Source of the DNA: Candidatus Methanomethylophilaceae archaeon
GTDB lineage: Archaea; Thermoplasmatota; Thermoplasmata; Methanomassiliicoccales; Methanomethylophilaceae
Assembly: GCA_944322255.1 (NCBI GenBank)
Contig: CALUOK010000022.1
Span: 1 to 32,221, forward strand
Direction of reading: 5' to 3'
DNA length: 32,221 bases
Below, in pieces: positions 25,072 to 32,137 of this stretch; the first letter of the stretch is position 1, and every line of letters begins with the position of its first letter. The notes under the pieces are model-generated. The model was not told the origin of the DNA. It ran no database searches and was given only the letters and a program-made list of their open reading frames with translations. A program made the translations under genes and the position numbers.

Positions 25072-26406
25072 TCACATCAGGTAGGACTGCTCCCCGTGGT
25101 CCACTATGTCGGAACCGACCAGCTGCTCGGACTCGGACAGCACGGCACCCTTGCCGTTGAACCTCCTCATCACCAGGTCGATGGCCTTCATCAGCACGAA
25201 GGACACTGCGAAGCAGTAGACCAGCGTGATCACGACAGACACGACCTGCCCGGCAAGGAGGTCCACCTGTCCCTCGATAAGTCCACCGCTGCCCTCCCAG
25301 CTGAGGGCTGCCAGGGAGAACAGTCCGACGGAGATGGCTCCCCAGATACCTCCGAGACCGTGGACGCCCATCACGTCGAGCGCGTCGTCCACGTCCTTCC
25401 TATGGCGCATGAATATGATGCCGAAGTAGCACACCACGGAGGCGACCGCTCCGATGACGAGCGCCGCCCAGGGCTCCACGAACCCACATCCGGGGGTGAT
25501 TCCGACGAGTCCCGCGAGGACCCCGGCGCACAACCCGGTGACGCTGATGCGGCCGACGTGGATGTACTGGATGGCGATCCATACCACAGTGGAGGCGCAC
25601 GAGGCGACGAAGGTGTTCTCCATTGCGAGGACGGCGATGTCACTGAAGGAACCGGCTGAACCACAGTTGAAGCCAAACCATCCGACCCAGAGCAGCATGC
25701 AGCCCAGGAACATCAGGGGCACGTTGTGGGTCCTGCCCTTCATGATGTGATCGCTCCTTCTGCCGATCGCCAGGGCCGCCGCGACTCCGGAGATTCCGGA
25801 GCAGATGTGCACCACGGTTCCTCCCGCGAAATCCTGCACGGGCAGACCGAGGTCGGAGAGCCCGGCGCTGAGGAATCCGCCTCCCCAGACCATGTGGGCC
25901 ATGGGCGCGTACACCAGCACGGACCACAGGGCGAGGAACGCCAGGATCGCGGAGTACCTGACCCTCTCGGCAGTGGCGCCGAAGACGATGCATGATGTGA
26001 CGATGGCGAACGTTCCCTGGAAGATCATGAACTCCACCATCGGGATGCTGCCGTTGCCCTCGGTGTAGGAAACACCTCCCCCGAGGGCGTTGTCGAGGCT
26101 TCCGATGAACGCGTTTCCGGAGTCGCCGAAGGCGAGCGTGTAACCGACCGCCCACCAGATGATGCCCACCACGGCCATCACTCCAACGCACTGCGCCATC
26201 ATGGAGGTCATGCTCTGCTTCCTGAGCATGCCGCCGTAGAACAACGCTATGGCGGGTGCCATGATGAACACCAGCATCGAGCAGAGGAACATGAAGACCG
26301 AGGATGACGTTTCCACGGTCTCGGTGTCCAGCGCCGCCGATGCCTCCGGTATCAGGAAAACCGTTACCGAGAGCAGCACGACCACTCCCAGCACGGCCTT
26401 CTTCAA
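25072..26406 (-). CDS. amtB: Ammonium/methylammonium channel AmtB
   Basis: Amt/Rh-family membrane protein of 444 residues with a signal-like first segment (1-25) and eleven further hydrophobic helices. Pore residues are present: twin histidines H200 (GGTVVHICSG) and H349 (VMGVHGLGG), Phe gate FQGTFA (129-134), and W174 (HMVWGG) at the entrance. Amt proteins carry ammonium and also methylammonium. In this operon, first gene before glnK, mtmC and mtmB, methylamine uptake is an attractive role (inference). The start is a TTG at 26406: an in-frame TAG lies two codons upstream, and no ATG precedes the first helix. The TATA box sits about 30 bases upstream, so the leader is very short. Confidence 0.92.
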   Translation of the reverse strand: MKKAVLGVVVLLSVTVFLIPEASAALDTETVETSSSVFMFLCSMLVFIMAPAIALFYGGMLRKQSMTSMMAQCVGVMAVVGIIWWAVGYTLAFGDSGNAFIGSLDNALGGGVSYTEGNGSIPMVEFMIFQGTFAIVTSCIVFGATAERVRYSAILAFLALWSVLVYAPMAHMVWGGGFLSAGLSDLGLPVQDFAGGTVVHICSGISGVAAALAIGRRSDHIMKGRTHNVPLMFLGCMLLWVGWFGFNCGSAGSFSDIAVLAMENTFVASCASTVVWIAIQYIHVGRISVTGLCAGVLAGLVGITPGCGFVEPWAALVIGAVASVVCYFGIIFMRHRKDVDDALDVMGVHGLGGIWGAISVGLFSLAALSWEGSGGLIEGQVDLLAGQVVSVVITLVYCFAVSFVLMKAIDLVMRRFNGKGAVLSESEQLVGSDIVDHGEQSYLM

Positions 26407-26431
26407 ACACTACAACTCAAATCAACTCCTG

Positions 26432-26450
26432 ATTATATATCTCGTATATC
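26432..26450 (-). promoter_or_regulatory. amtB TATA box
   Basis: On the minus strand GATATACGAGATATATAATC contains two TATA-like elements, centred near 26437 and 26446. The proximal one predicts transcription to start about five bases before the TTG start codon. Confidence 0.6.
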
Positions 26451-26459
26451 AGAGACAAT

Positions 26460-26475
26460 TTAGACAAATGTCTAA
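26460..26475. promoter_or_regulatory. TTAGACA palindrome upstream of amtB (copy 2)
   Basis: TTAGACAAATGTCTAA is identical over 16 bases to copy 1 upstream of pylT. It ends about 20 bases upstream of the proximal amtB TATA box, nearly the same offset as at pylT, and differs from the known NrpR operators of methanogens (GGAA-N6-TTCC types). Confidence 0.72.
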
Positions 26476-26667
26476 TTCTATTTGAACATTACTGAAATAC
26501 GCATTTCACATGGGATTCGAGAATTCCCATTCCGAATGTCGCATACCAGGAGAACCATCTCTGAAACGGACCGCAATAAGACCATTTTTTGAAAGATAAT
26601 CGAGTTGCTACCCCATGAATACGCGATAATAGTATTGGTTATTCGGGTAGATCCGCTCCGAAGCACT

Positions 26668-26685
26668 ATTAGACATTTGTCTAAT
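26668..26685. promoter_or_regulatory. TTAGACA palindrome, distal copy (copy 3)
   Basis: ATTAGACATTTGTCTAAT is the same motif with central TT, that is, copy 1 read on the other strand including the flanking A/T. It lies 25 bases beyond the 3' end of the MFS gene and 209 bp (centre to centre) from copy 2, close to a whole number of helical turns. Confidence 0.68.
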
Positions 26686-26709
26686 GAACAAAAGAACACG
26701 CCGACGGCA

Positions 26710-27906
26710 TTATGTTACGGACGTCCCGCGCCCCGCGCCCCTGCAGATGCGACACACGGCGAAGGCCACCGCCGACGCGACGAGTATGCAAGCGCAGCCG
26801 AGATACCCTATCGAGGCCGCCCCCACGGTGTCGTAGACGACGCCGGCCAGCAGCGAGCCTATCGTTATACCTATGTTGAACGAGGTCGGGTTCAGCGACG
26901 AGGCCAGCGTTATGGCCTCGGGATAGTCGCGGTTGGCGACCTCCATCAGGTGCATCTGGACGGAGGCGTTGAACAGGTACATCGTCAGACCCGTGACCAG
27001 CAGCACCGCGAACCCCGTCGCGGAGGATGCCAGCGCGGTCGGGAGGATGAACATCAGCACCGCCTCAACAAGGAGGGTGAGCCTGACCTTCCTCAGACCG
27101 CCCCTGGACGCCAGCCTCCCGGAGTACAGGTTGCCGATGAGCATCGCCACCCCCATGGCCATCAGACCCAGGCTCACTGTGGAATCGGAGAACCCGACCT
27201 CCTCCTCGAGGATCGGCGTGATGTAGGTGTAGATCGTGTACATGCCCATGGCCGCGAACACGGTCACCCCCGCGCCTGCCATTATGCGGGGATCGGACAG
27301 CATCCTGCCGGCACCGCCCTTCGACGAGGGCGACGACTCCGGCAGACCCAGCCTCGGGAGGGTCCTCACAGCCATTAGGACAGCGACCGCACCCATGACC
27401 AGGATGAGCACGAACACGCTCCTCCACCCCAGCACGTGGGACATCGCGGTGCCAAGCGGCACACCCACGACGGACGATATGCTGAATCCGGAGAAGATCC
27501 ACGATACCGCCCTGGCCCTGAACCTGGGCGTCACCAGGTCCATCACGAACGTCATCCCGACGGCCAGCAGCGACCCGGAGGATGCTGCGGTAACGACCCT
27601 GGATATCGCAAGGGACCAGTAGTCCCAGGAGACCAGCGTGAGCACGTCCGAAAGGAGGAACACGAGTGCCAGCAGCATCAGGACGCGGAACCTCCCGAAC
27701 CTCCCCGTGAACCCGGTGATGGTGGGCGTGAACACCGCATAGCTGAGGGCGAACACCGAGACGAGACCGCCGACCATGGTGTAGTCCACGCCGACGCCCT
27801 CCGAGATGTCCGGAAGGATGCCCATTACGATGAACTCGCTGGTGCCCATCACGAAACTCAGGAAGATGAGCGTGACGACCGCCGGCGTGAACAGCCTGTC
27901 CTCCAT
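26710..27906 (-). CDS. MFS exporter, DHA1 (AraJ/YdhP-like) type
   Basis: Membrane protein of 398 residues with twelve predicted helices in two six-helix halves, the normal size for 12-helix drug or sugar-efflux members of the major facilitator superfamily. The start (FLSFVMGTSEFIVMGILPDI) is the characteristic first helix of the AraJ/YdhP/PbuE group. The loop after helix 2 (TGFTGRFGRFRVLM) is the family's conserved charged loop, and helix 5 has SSVVGVPLGTAM, the antiporter motif. It likely exports small molecules with proton exchange; the substrate is unknown. It is a single gene with a TATA-like AAATATC about 25 bases before the ATG. Its 3' end faces the regulatory region of amtB. Confidence 0.9.
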   Translation of the reverse strand: MEDRLFTPAVVTLIFLSFVMGTSEFIVMGILPDISEGVGVDYTMVGGLVSVFALSYAVFTPTITGFTGRFGRFRVLMLLALVFLLSDVLTLVSWDYWSLAISRVVTAASSGSLLAVGMTFVMDLVTPRFRARAVSWIFSGFSISSVVGVPLGTAMSHVLGWRSVFVLILVMGAVAVLMAVRTLPRLGLPESSPSSKGGAGRMLSDPRIMAGAGVTVFAAMGMYTIYTYITPILEEEVGFSDSTVSLGLMAMGVAMLIGNLYSGRLASRGGLRKVRLTLLVEAVLMFILPTALASSATGFAVLLVTGLTMYLFNASVQMHLMEVANRDYPEAITLASSLNPTSFNIGITIGSLLAGVVYDTVGAASIGYLGCACILVASAVAFAVCRICRGAGRGTSVT

Positions 27907-27984
27907 GGTCGGGGGAACTCAAAGCCGATATTTCGATTTTGGCTGTTGTGATCCATCCTGGTGTTCGACGTCTGGCATATGTTC

Positions 27985-28076
27985 ATTTTGAAAATACCCA
28001 CATTTTATTTTTAAAATTACCTACATTTTATTTTTGAAAACACCCACAATTTATTTTTGAAAATACCTACATTTTA
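27985..28076 (+). repeat. Four tandem 23-bp repeats upstream of the DUF4143-type ATPase
   Basis: Four head-to-tail units of exactly 23 bp start at 27985, 28008, 28031 and 28054. Each has the form TTTTTGAAAATACC followed by YACATTTTA, with one to four changes per unit. The array ends 34 bases before the ATPase start codon and supplies nearly all of its promoter region. Regular 23-bp spacing (about two helical turns) suggests cooperative protein binding on one DNA face. There are no spacers, so it is not a CRISPR array. Confidence 0.85.
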
Positions 28077-28110
28077 AAATAGTCAAAACATATTCGAATA
28101 TCGGATTCGT

Positions 28111-29394
28111 ATGACTCTCACCCCCGACGGATACATCCCCAGACTGATTGACCCCCTGATAGAGGAGAGACTCAGAATCGCAGGAGCCGTATGCATAGAG
28201 GGTCCGAAACACTGCGGGAAGACCTGGGCTTCTCTAAATCACGCCAACAGTGCCATGATGATAGGCGACTCTTCAGGCAACTTCCGCAACCGCAGAATCG
28301 TCGGGATGGAGGTCGACAGGGCCTTCGTCGGAGATACGCCGCATCTCATAGACGAATGGCAGGAGATCCCCAGCATATGGGATGCGACGAGGTCCATGGT
28401 GGACTCATCGACGGAGAACGGACGCTTCATACTCACGGGTTCATCCACCCCGAAGACGAAGGGTGTGATGCACAGTGGTGCCGGAAGGATCTCGACGATC
28501 ATGATGCGCACCATGTCACTGTTCGAGTCGGGCGACTCGGACGGGCGGGTCTCGCTAGGCTCGCTGTTCTCTGGGGAGTTCCAGCAGTCCCTGTCGACCG
28601 ATGAGATATCCCTGGAGAAGCTCATCTCGCTGACGGTCCGCGGCGGCTGGCCCAGACAGGCTCTGCTGAAGGATGAGAACGCGTACAAGCTGACCTACGA
28701 CTACCTTGACGCCATCGTGAAGGATGCGGTCAAGGCCGATGGGAAGAGCAGGATCCAGAAGAAGGTCGAGATGGTCATCCGCTCAATGGCCAGGAACGAG
28801 GGCACCCTGGCGTCTGACTCGAAGATGATGGCCGACATGGAGGAATTCGAGGGGTCCCGTATCGATGAGAGGACGTTCTCGGAATACAGGGACGTCCTCG
28901 ACCGCATGTTCATGACAGCGAACCAACCGGCTTTCGACCCGAACTACCGCTCCAACGTACGTGTGGGCAAGAACCCGAAGAGGCATCTCACCGATCCCGC
29001 CCTCGCAGCGGCGGCCCTGGACATGACACCGGAGAAGCTCCTCGACGACCTGGACCTGTTCGGGTTCCTCTTCGAATCCATGTGCGAGAGGGATCTGGAC
29101 GTCTATGCCAGGAGCCTCGGGGGGAAGCTGTTCCACTACCATGACCATCAGAACAACGAGGCGGATGCGGTCATAGAGATGCCTGACGGCCGCTGGGGCG
29201 CCTTCGAGATCAAGCTCGGCATGAACCAGGTGGATTCTGGTGCAGCCAAGCTTCTGGAACTGCGCTCGTACATGGAGAACAAGGGTGTGAAGAGGCTGCC
29301 GTCGGTGCTCGCGGTCATCTGCGGCAAGGAATCCAGCGCGTACCGCCGCGACGACGGCGTGTACGTGCTGCCGATCACATCCCTGCGGAACTGA
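28111..29394 (+). CDS. AAA ATPase with DUF4143-type C-terminal domain
   Basis: Protein of 427 residues of the large AAA_14/DUF4143 group. The P-loop is GPKHCGKT (31-38), a Walker B-like HLIDEWQEIP lies near 77-86, and the sensor strand RFILTGSSTP follows. After a winged-helix-like middle comes the C-terminal domain with a PD-(D/E)xK-like core: NEADAVIE, then WGAFEIKLG. Members are abundant in anaerobic archaea and bacteria, often in many copies, and their function is unknown. It is a single gene whose promoter region is filled by four tandem 23-bp repeats, which may be its own binding sites (inference). Codon use resembles the neighbours but is slightly less GC-biased. Confidence 0.88.
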   Translation: MTLTPDGYIPRLIDPLIEERLRIAGAVCIEGPKHCGKTWASLNHANSAMMIGDSSGNFRNRRIVGMEVDRAFVGDTPHLIDEWQEIPSIWDATRSMVDSSTENGRFILTGSSTPKTKGVMHSGAGRISTIMMRTMSLFESGDSDGRVSLGSLFSGEFQQSLSTDEISLEKLISLTVRGGWPRQALLKDENAYKLTYDYLDAIVKDAVKADGKSRIQKKVEMVIRSMARNEGTLASDSKMMADMEEFEGSRIDERTFSEYRDVLDRMFMTANQPAFDPNYRSNVRVGKNPKRHLTDPALAAAALDMTPEKLLDDLDLFGFLFESMCERDLDVYARSLGGKLFHYHDHQNNEADAVIEMPDGRWGAFEIKLGMNQVDSGAAKLLELRSYMENKGVKRLPSVLAVICGKESSAYRRDDGVYVLPITSLRN

Positions 29395-29420
29395 CCCTGC
29401 ATCCAGATGCGGTCTGCGAC

Positions 29421-29431
29421 CCTATATCTAC
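29421..29431 (+). promoter_or_regulatory. TATA box of the NfeD-SPFH operon
   Basis: CCCTATATCTA is centred about 27 bases upstream of the NfeD ATG at 29453, predicting a leaderless transcript. Confidence 0.55.
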
Positions 29432-29452
29432 CTCGGTGACGATGTCGGAACC

Positions 29453-29896
29453 ATGGACCCGTTCACAGTGGCCATCATCCTGATCATCGTCGGAGCGGTG
29501 CTCCTCATCATCGAGGCCTTCAGCCCCGGTGCGTTCATGGTCATCCCGGGAACCGTCCTGGTCATCCTCGGGCTGATCGGCGCCGCATTCCCCGACATCC
29601 TGTACTCGTGGTGGTCCCCGGTCATCGCGCTCGTCGTCGCGGTGCCGGTGACGCTCCTCACCATCAAGGGCTACCAGCATCTGGCGAGACCGGAGCCGCC
29701 CACGACAACCGTCATGGAGTCGCTGGTCGGCAAGGAGGGCACCGTCACCGTCGCCACCGAGGTCGGCAACATGAAGGGGAAGGTGAGGATCGGGTCCGAC
29801 ACGTGGTCGGCCACCTCCGACGAGCCCATAGCGGCCGGCGAGACGGTGGTCGTGGAGAGCAGCGAGGGCGTGCACGTCCACGTCCGCAGACTCTGA
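29453..29896 (+). CDS. NfeD-like membrane protein
   Basis: Short NfeD protein of 147 residues: hydrophobic helices at about 6-25, 30-50 and 55-75 (the last after a WW), then a soluble C-terminal OB-fold domain (SLVGKEGTVTVATEVGNMKGKVRIGSDTW). NfeD proteins partner with SPFH proteins and are thought to help organise membrane domains. The partner follows 17 bases downstream, an arrangement conserved in bacteria and archaea. There is no serine-protease domain, so this is the short form. Confidence 0.88.
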   Translation: MDPFTVAIILIIVGAVLLIIEAFSPGAFMVIPGTVLVILGLIGAAFPDILYSWWSPVIALVVAVPVTLLTIKGYQHLARPEPPTTTVMESLVGKEGTVTVATEVGNMKGKVRIGSDTWSATSDEPIAAGETVVVESSEGVHVHVRRL

Positions 29897-29913
29897 CCGC
29901 GGAGGTTTCTCAA

Positions 29914-30990
29914 ATGGACAGCACAGTAGTCATGACTCTGGTCATCATCGTCATCGTCGCGGTGATCGTGGTGATCACGAGCGGGGTGAAGATCGTCCAA
30001 CCCTACGAGCAGGCCATCTACATGAGGCTCGGTAAGTTCGTGAGGGTGCTCAACCAGGGACTGAACTTCGTCTGCCCGCTCATCAACCAGGTAGTTAAGC
30101 TGGACCTCCGCACGGAGGTCCTGGACGTCCCCAAGCAGGAGGTCATCACCAAGGACAACTCGCCCGTCGAGGTCGACGCGGTCATATACATCAAGGTCAC
30201 CGACCCCAAGAACGCCTTCTTCGAGGTCACCAACTACAGGTGGGCGACGGTCAACCTGGCCCAGACCACGCTGAGGTCCATCATCGGAGAGATGGAGCTG
30301 GACCAGATCCTGTCCTCCAGGGAGAGGATCAACGTCAGCCTCAGGGACATCCTCGACGAGAACACCGACAAGTGGGGCGTGAAGATCGAGGCCGTCGAGA
30401 TCAGAGAGGTCGACCCCGCCAGGAAGGTCAAGGACTCCATGGAGGAGCAGACCTCCGCCGAGAGGAAGAGGCGCGCGGCCATCCTGGAGGCGGACGGACA
30501 GAAGAGGGCCGCCATCCTGGAGGCCGAGGGTAAGAAGAAGTCGATGATCCTCGAAGCCGAGGGAAAGAGGCAGTCCATGATCCTCGAGGCGGAGGGTCAG
30601 AGGATCGCCACCATCCTACAGGGACAGGGAGAGGCCCAGAAGCTCAGGATAATGTCCGTCGGAGCGGCGTCCATGGACTCCAAGGCCATGTCCGTGCTGT
30701 CCATGCAGACCCTGCAGGAGGTCGGGAAGGGCGAGTCGTCCAAGTTCTTCTTCCCCATGGAGCTCACCAAGCTCGTGGAGGGCGTGTCCGAGTACATAGG
30801 CTCGGCCAACAACGTCCCCGACAGGGAGGTCTCCGACACCGAGAGCATAAGACAGGCCGTGGGCGACCCCGACGACATCCTCGGACCCATCCCCTCCGTG
30901 GAGGAGATCAAGAGGGAGACCGAGAGCGTCAAGGACCTCAGGAAGGAGATCGACGAGGTCGACAAAATCGTCTCCGACAAGCCGAACTGA
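29914..30990 (+). CDS. SPFH/band-7 (stomatin-like) membrane protein
   Basis: Protein of 358 residues with one N-terminal membrane helix (5-23), an SPFH/PHB domain (about 25-190) and a long coiled coil. The domain shows VQPYEQAIYMRLGKF, QEVITKDNSPVEVDAVIYIKV and the stomatin-like EIREVDPARKVKDSM. Residues about 187-241 consist of five tandem 11-residue repeats of the type ILEAEGKR, giving a regular charged coil. A GGAGG ribosome-binding site lies nine bases before ATG 29914. Such proteins form ring-like oligomers in the membrane with NfeD; their precise role in archaea is not known. Confidence 0.92.
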   Translation: MDSTVVMTLVIIVIVAVIVVITSGVKIVQPYEQAIYMRLGKFVRVLNQGLNFVCPLINQVVKLDLRTEVLDVPKQEVITKDNSPVEVDAVIYIKVTDPKNAFFEVTNYRWATVNLAQTTLRSIIGEMELDQILSSRERINVSLRDILDENTDKWGVKIEAVEIREVDPARKVKDSMEEQTSAERKRRAAILEADGQKRAAILEAEGKKKSMILEAEGKRQSMILEAEGQRIATILQGQGEAQKLRIMSVGAASMDSKAMSVLSMQTLQEVGKGESSKFFFPMELTKLVEGVSEYIGSANNVPDREVSDTESIRQAVGDPDDILGPIPSVEEIKRETESVKDLRKEIDEVDKIVSDKPN

Positions 30991-31023
30991 AACCTTTCAC
31001 ATGGGGCGGCCCCGCGCCGTCCC

Positions 31024-31716
31024 TCACTTCTTCCTGAATATCGAACCGCCGCGGGTGTCCTTGTACATGGCGTTGATGTGAGTCGCATCGCAGAACGGCT
31101 TGTTCCTGGATGCGCCGCACCTGCAGAGCAGCACCCTGTTCCTGACCTCGTACACCTCCCCGTCCGCTGATGTGATGGGTATGCCGCCCATCACGTAGAT
31201 GCCGCTGCTGACGTTCCTCTCCGGATCCTGGACGATGTAGATCGCCGGCTCCAGCCTGTCCTCGCGGACGGTCCCGTCCTTGTCCATGACCACAGTCCTC
31301 CCGGCGGGGCACTCGCAGGCGGCGCGGATCAGCTCGTTCCGGGCGTCGGGGTCGTCGGACTGCTTCAGAAGCTCCCATGTGGACTTGCCGTGACGATGGC
31401 AGAACATGGCCTTGCCGCACCTGACGTCATCGAGCATGTCCATTCCCGGGCCTTCGAGCTTCTCCGCCCTCTCCCCGTAGGGGCGCCTGTCGGCGGTCTC
31501 CTTCCCCTTGAACCTCTTGTGGGATGTCCCGTCGCAGAACGGGGCGTTGCCGGACTTGCCGCACCTGCAGAGGGCGTACACCTCGGCCTGGGGGAGCTCG
31601 CGCCCGTCCTCCCAGACGTAGACCCCGTCGCGCTTGACGATCCTCTTCTCGTAGATGGGGACCCCGCCGGTGACTATGTACGGGCCGTCCTCCGTGATCC
31701 TGATGCCCATGTCCAT
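31024..31716 (-). CDS. Double-CDGSH iron-sulfur protein with central mono-cluster domain
   Basis: Soluble protein of 230 residues with two CDGSH-type [2Fe-2S] sites. The first is CRCGKSGNAPFCDGTSH (about 50-66) and the second CRCGASRNKPFCDATH near 200-215. Between them lies a Cys-rich segment (RCGKAMFCHRHG, then CECPAGRTV) resembling the divergent 4Fe-4S mono-cluster domain often fused to CDGSH proteins. The second site has canonical Cys3-His spacing; the first has one extra residue before the His. Function is probably electron transfer or redox sensing; the family is not well defined in archaea. The ATG at 31716 lies about 27 bases after a TATA-like TTTTAAAAC (31741-31749). It converges with the SPFH gene. 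Confidence 0.85.
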   Translation of the reverse strand: MDMGIRITEDGPYIVTGGVPIYEKRIVKRDGVYVWEDGRELPQAEVYALCRCGKSGNAPFCDGTSHKRFKGKETADRRPYGERAEKLEGPGMDMLDDVRCGKAMFCHRHGKSTWELLKQSDDPDARNELIRAACECPAGRTVVMDKDGTVREDRLEPAIYIVQDPERNVSSGIYVMGGIPITSADGEVYEVRNRVLLCRCGASRNKPFCDATHINAMYKDTRGGSIFRKK

Positions 31717-31783
31717 CGTATCGTGAAGGAATCGGCATTCGTTTTAAAATGGAATCCGCTCCACGAGGGGACGGTGAGGGATT

Positions 31784-32077
31784 TCATACGAACCTGACGG
31801 CCGTGCCGTAGGCGAAGACCTCGGTGGCGCCGGCGGCGATGGCGGATGTGCCGTACCTGAGCGCGACGATGGCGTCCGCGCCCATCCTTTCGGCGTCCTC
31901 CACCATCCTCTTGGTGGCGATGGCGCGGGACTCGTTCATCATCTCGGTGTACGTGGCCAGCTCCCCGCCCACCAGGGACTTGAGGCCCTGGCCGATGTCG
32001 CGGCCTACGTTCTTGGTCTGGATCATGCTCCCCTTCGTGAGGCCTATGTTCTAGTAGCTCTTCCCAGGGATGTTCTC
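31784..32077 (-). pseudogene. YbjQ/UPF0145 family gene with damaged 5' end
   Basis: The frame from ATG 32026 encodes 80 residues (MIQTKNVGRDIGQGLKSLVGGEL to FAYGTAVRFV), the C-terminal three quarters of a YbjQ-family small oligomeric protein (usual length about 105). Upstream in the same frame lies ENIPGKSY-TAG-NIGLTKGS. The ENIPG...NIGLTKGS part matches the normal N-terminus of the family, so the gene was once longer. It now lacks a start codon: TAA stands at 32087-32089, a TAG interrupts at 32051-32053, and the right end of an IS200/IS605 element abuts it. A shortened 80-residue protein from ATG 32026 (GGGGAG directly before it) may still be made. Function of the family is unknown. Confidence 0.7.
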
Positions 32078-32085
32078 AGGGGGAT

Positions 32086-32130
32086 GTTAGACCATCGTGT
32101 GTTTCAGATACACAACCGTGATGGCCTAAC
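32086..32130. repeat. Imperfect palindrome at the right end of an IS200/IS605 element
   Basis: Outer arms GTTAGACCATC (32086-32096) and GATGGCCTAAC (32120-32130) pair with one mismatch. Inner arms TGTGT (32098-32102) and ACACA (32110-32114) extend the hairpin. It lies seven bases beyond the tnpB stop, where IS200/IS605 elements carry the subterminal hairpin recognised by their Y1 transposase and where the guide RNA of TnpB ends. Confidence 0.6.
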
Positions 32131-32137
32131 CATGTGA

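Larger units (their letters stand above)
26407..26709. other. Regulatory intergenic region upstream of amtB
   Basis: About 300 bases with no convincing gene. It holds the amtB TATA box, two copies of the TTAGACA palindrome 209 bp apart, an imperfect inverted repeat ATGGGA/TCCCAT at 26510-26530, and AT-rich DNA. A 73-codon minus-strand frame here looks random. Confidence 0.6.

Noticed and set aside
26460-26475. TTAGACA palindrome as an NrpR nitrogen operator
   Set aside because: Known NrpR sites have GGAA-N6-TTCC or GGTA-N6-TACC form; this motif has different sequence and spacing and also occurs at the pylT promoter.
26478-26699. 73-codon minus-strand frame between amtB and the MFS gene
   Set aside because: AT-rich, poor codon bias, no ribosome-binding site or recognisable motif; it overlaps operator copy 3.
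27985-28076. CRISPR array
   Set aside because: Units are directly adjacent with no spacers and no cas genes are nearby; it is a plain tandem repeat.
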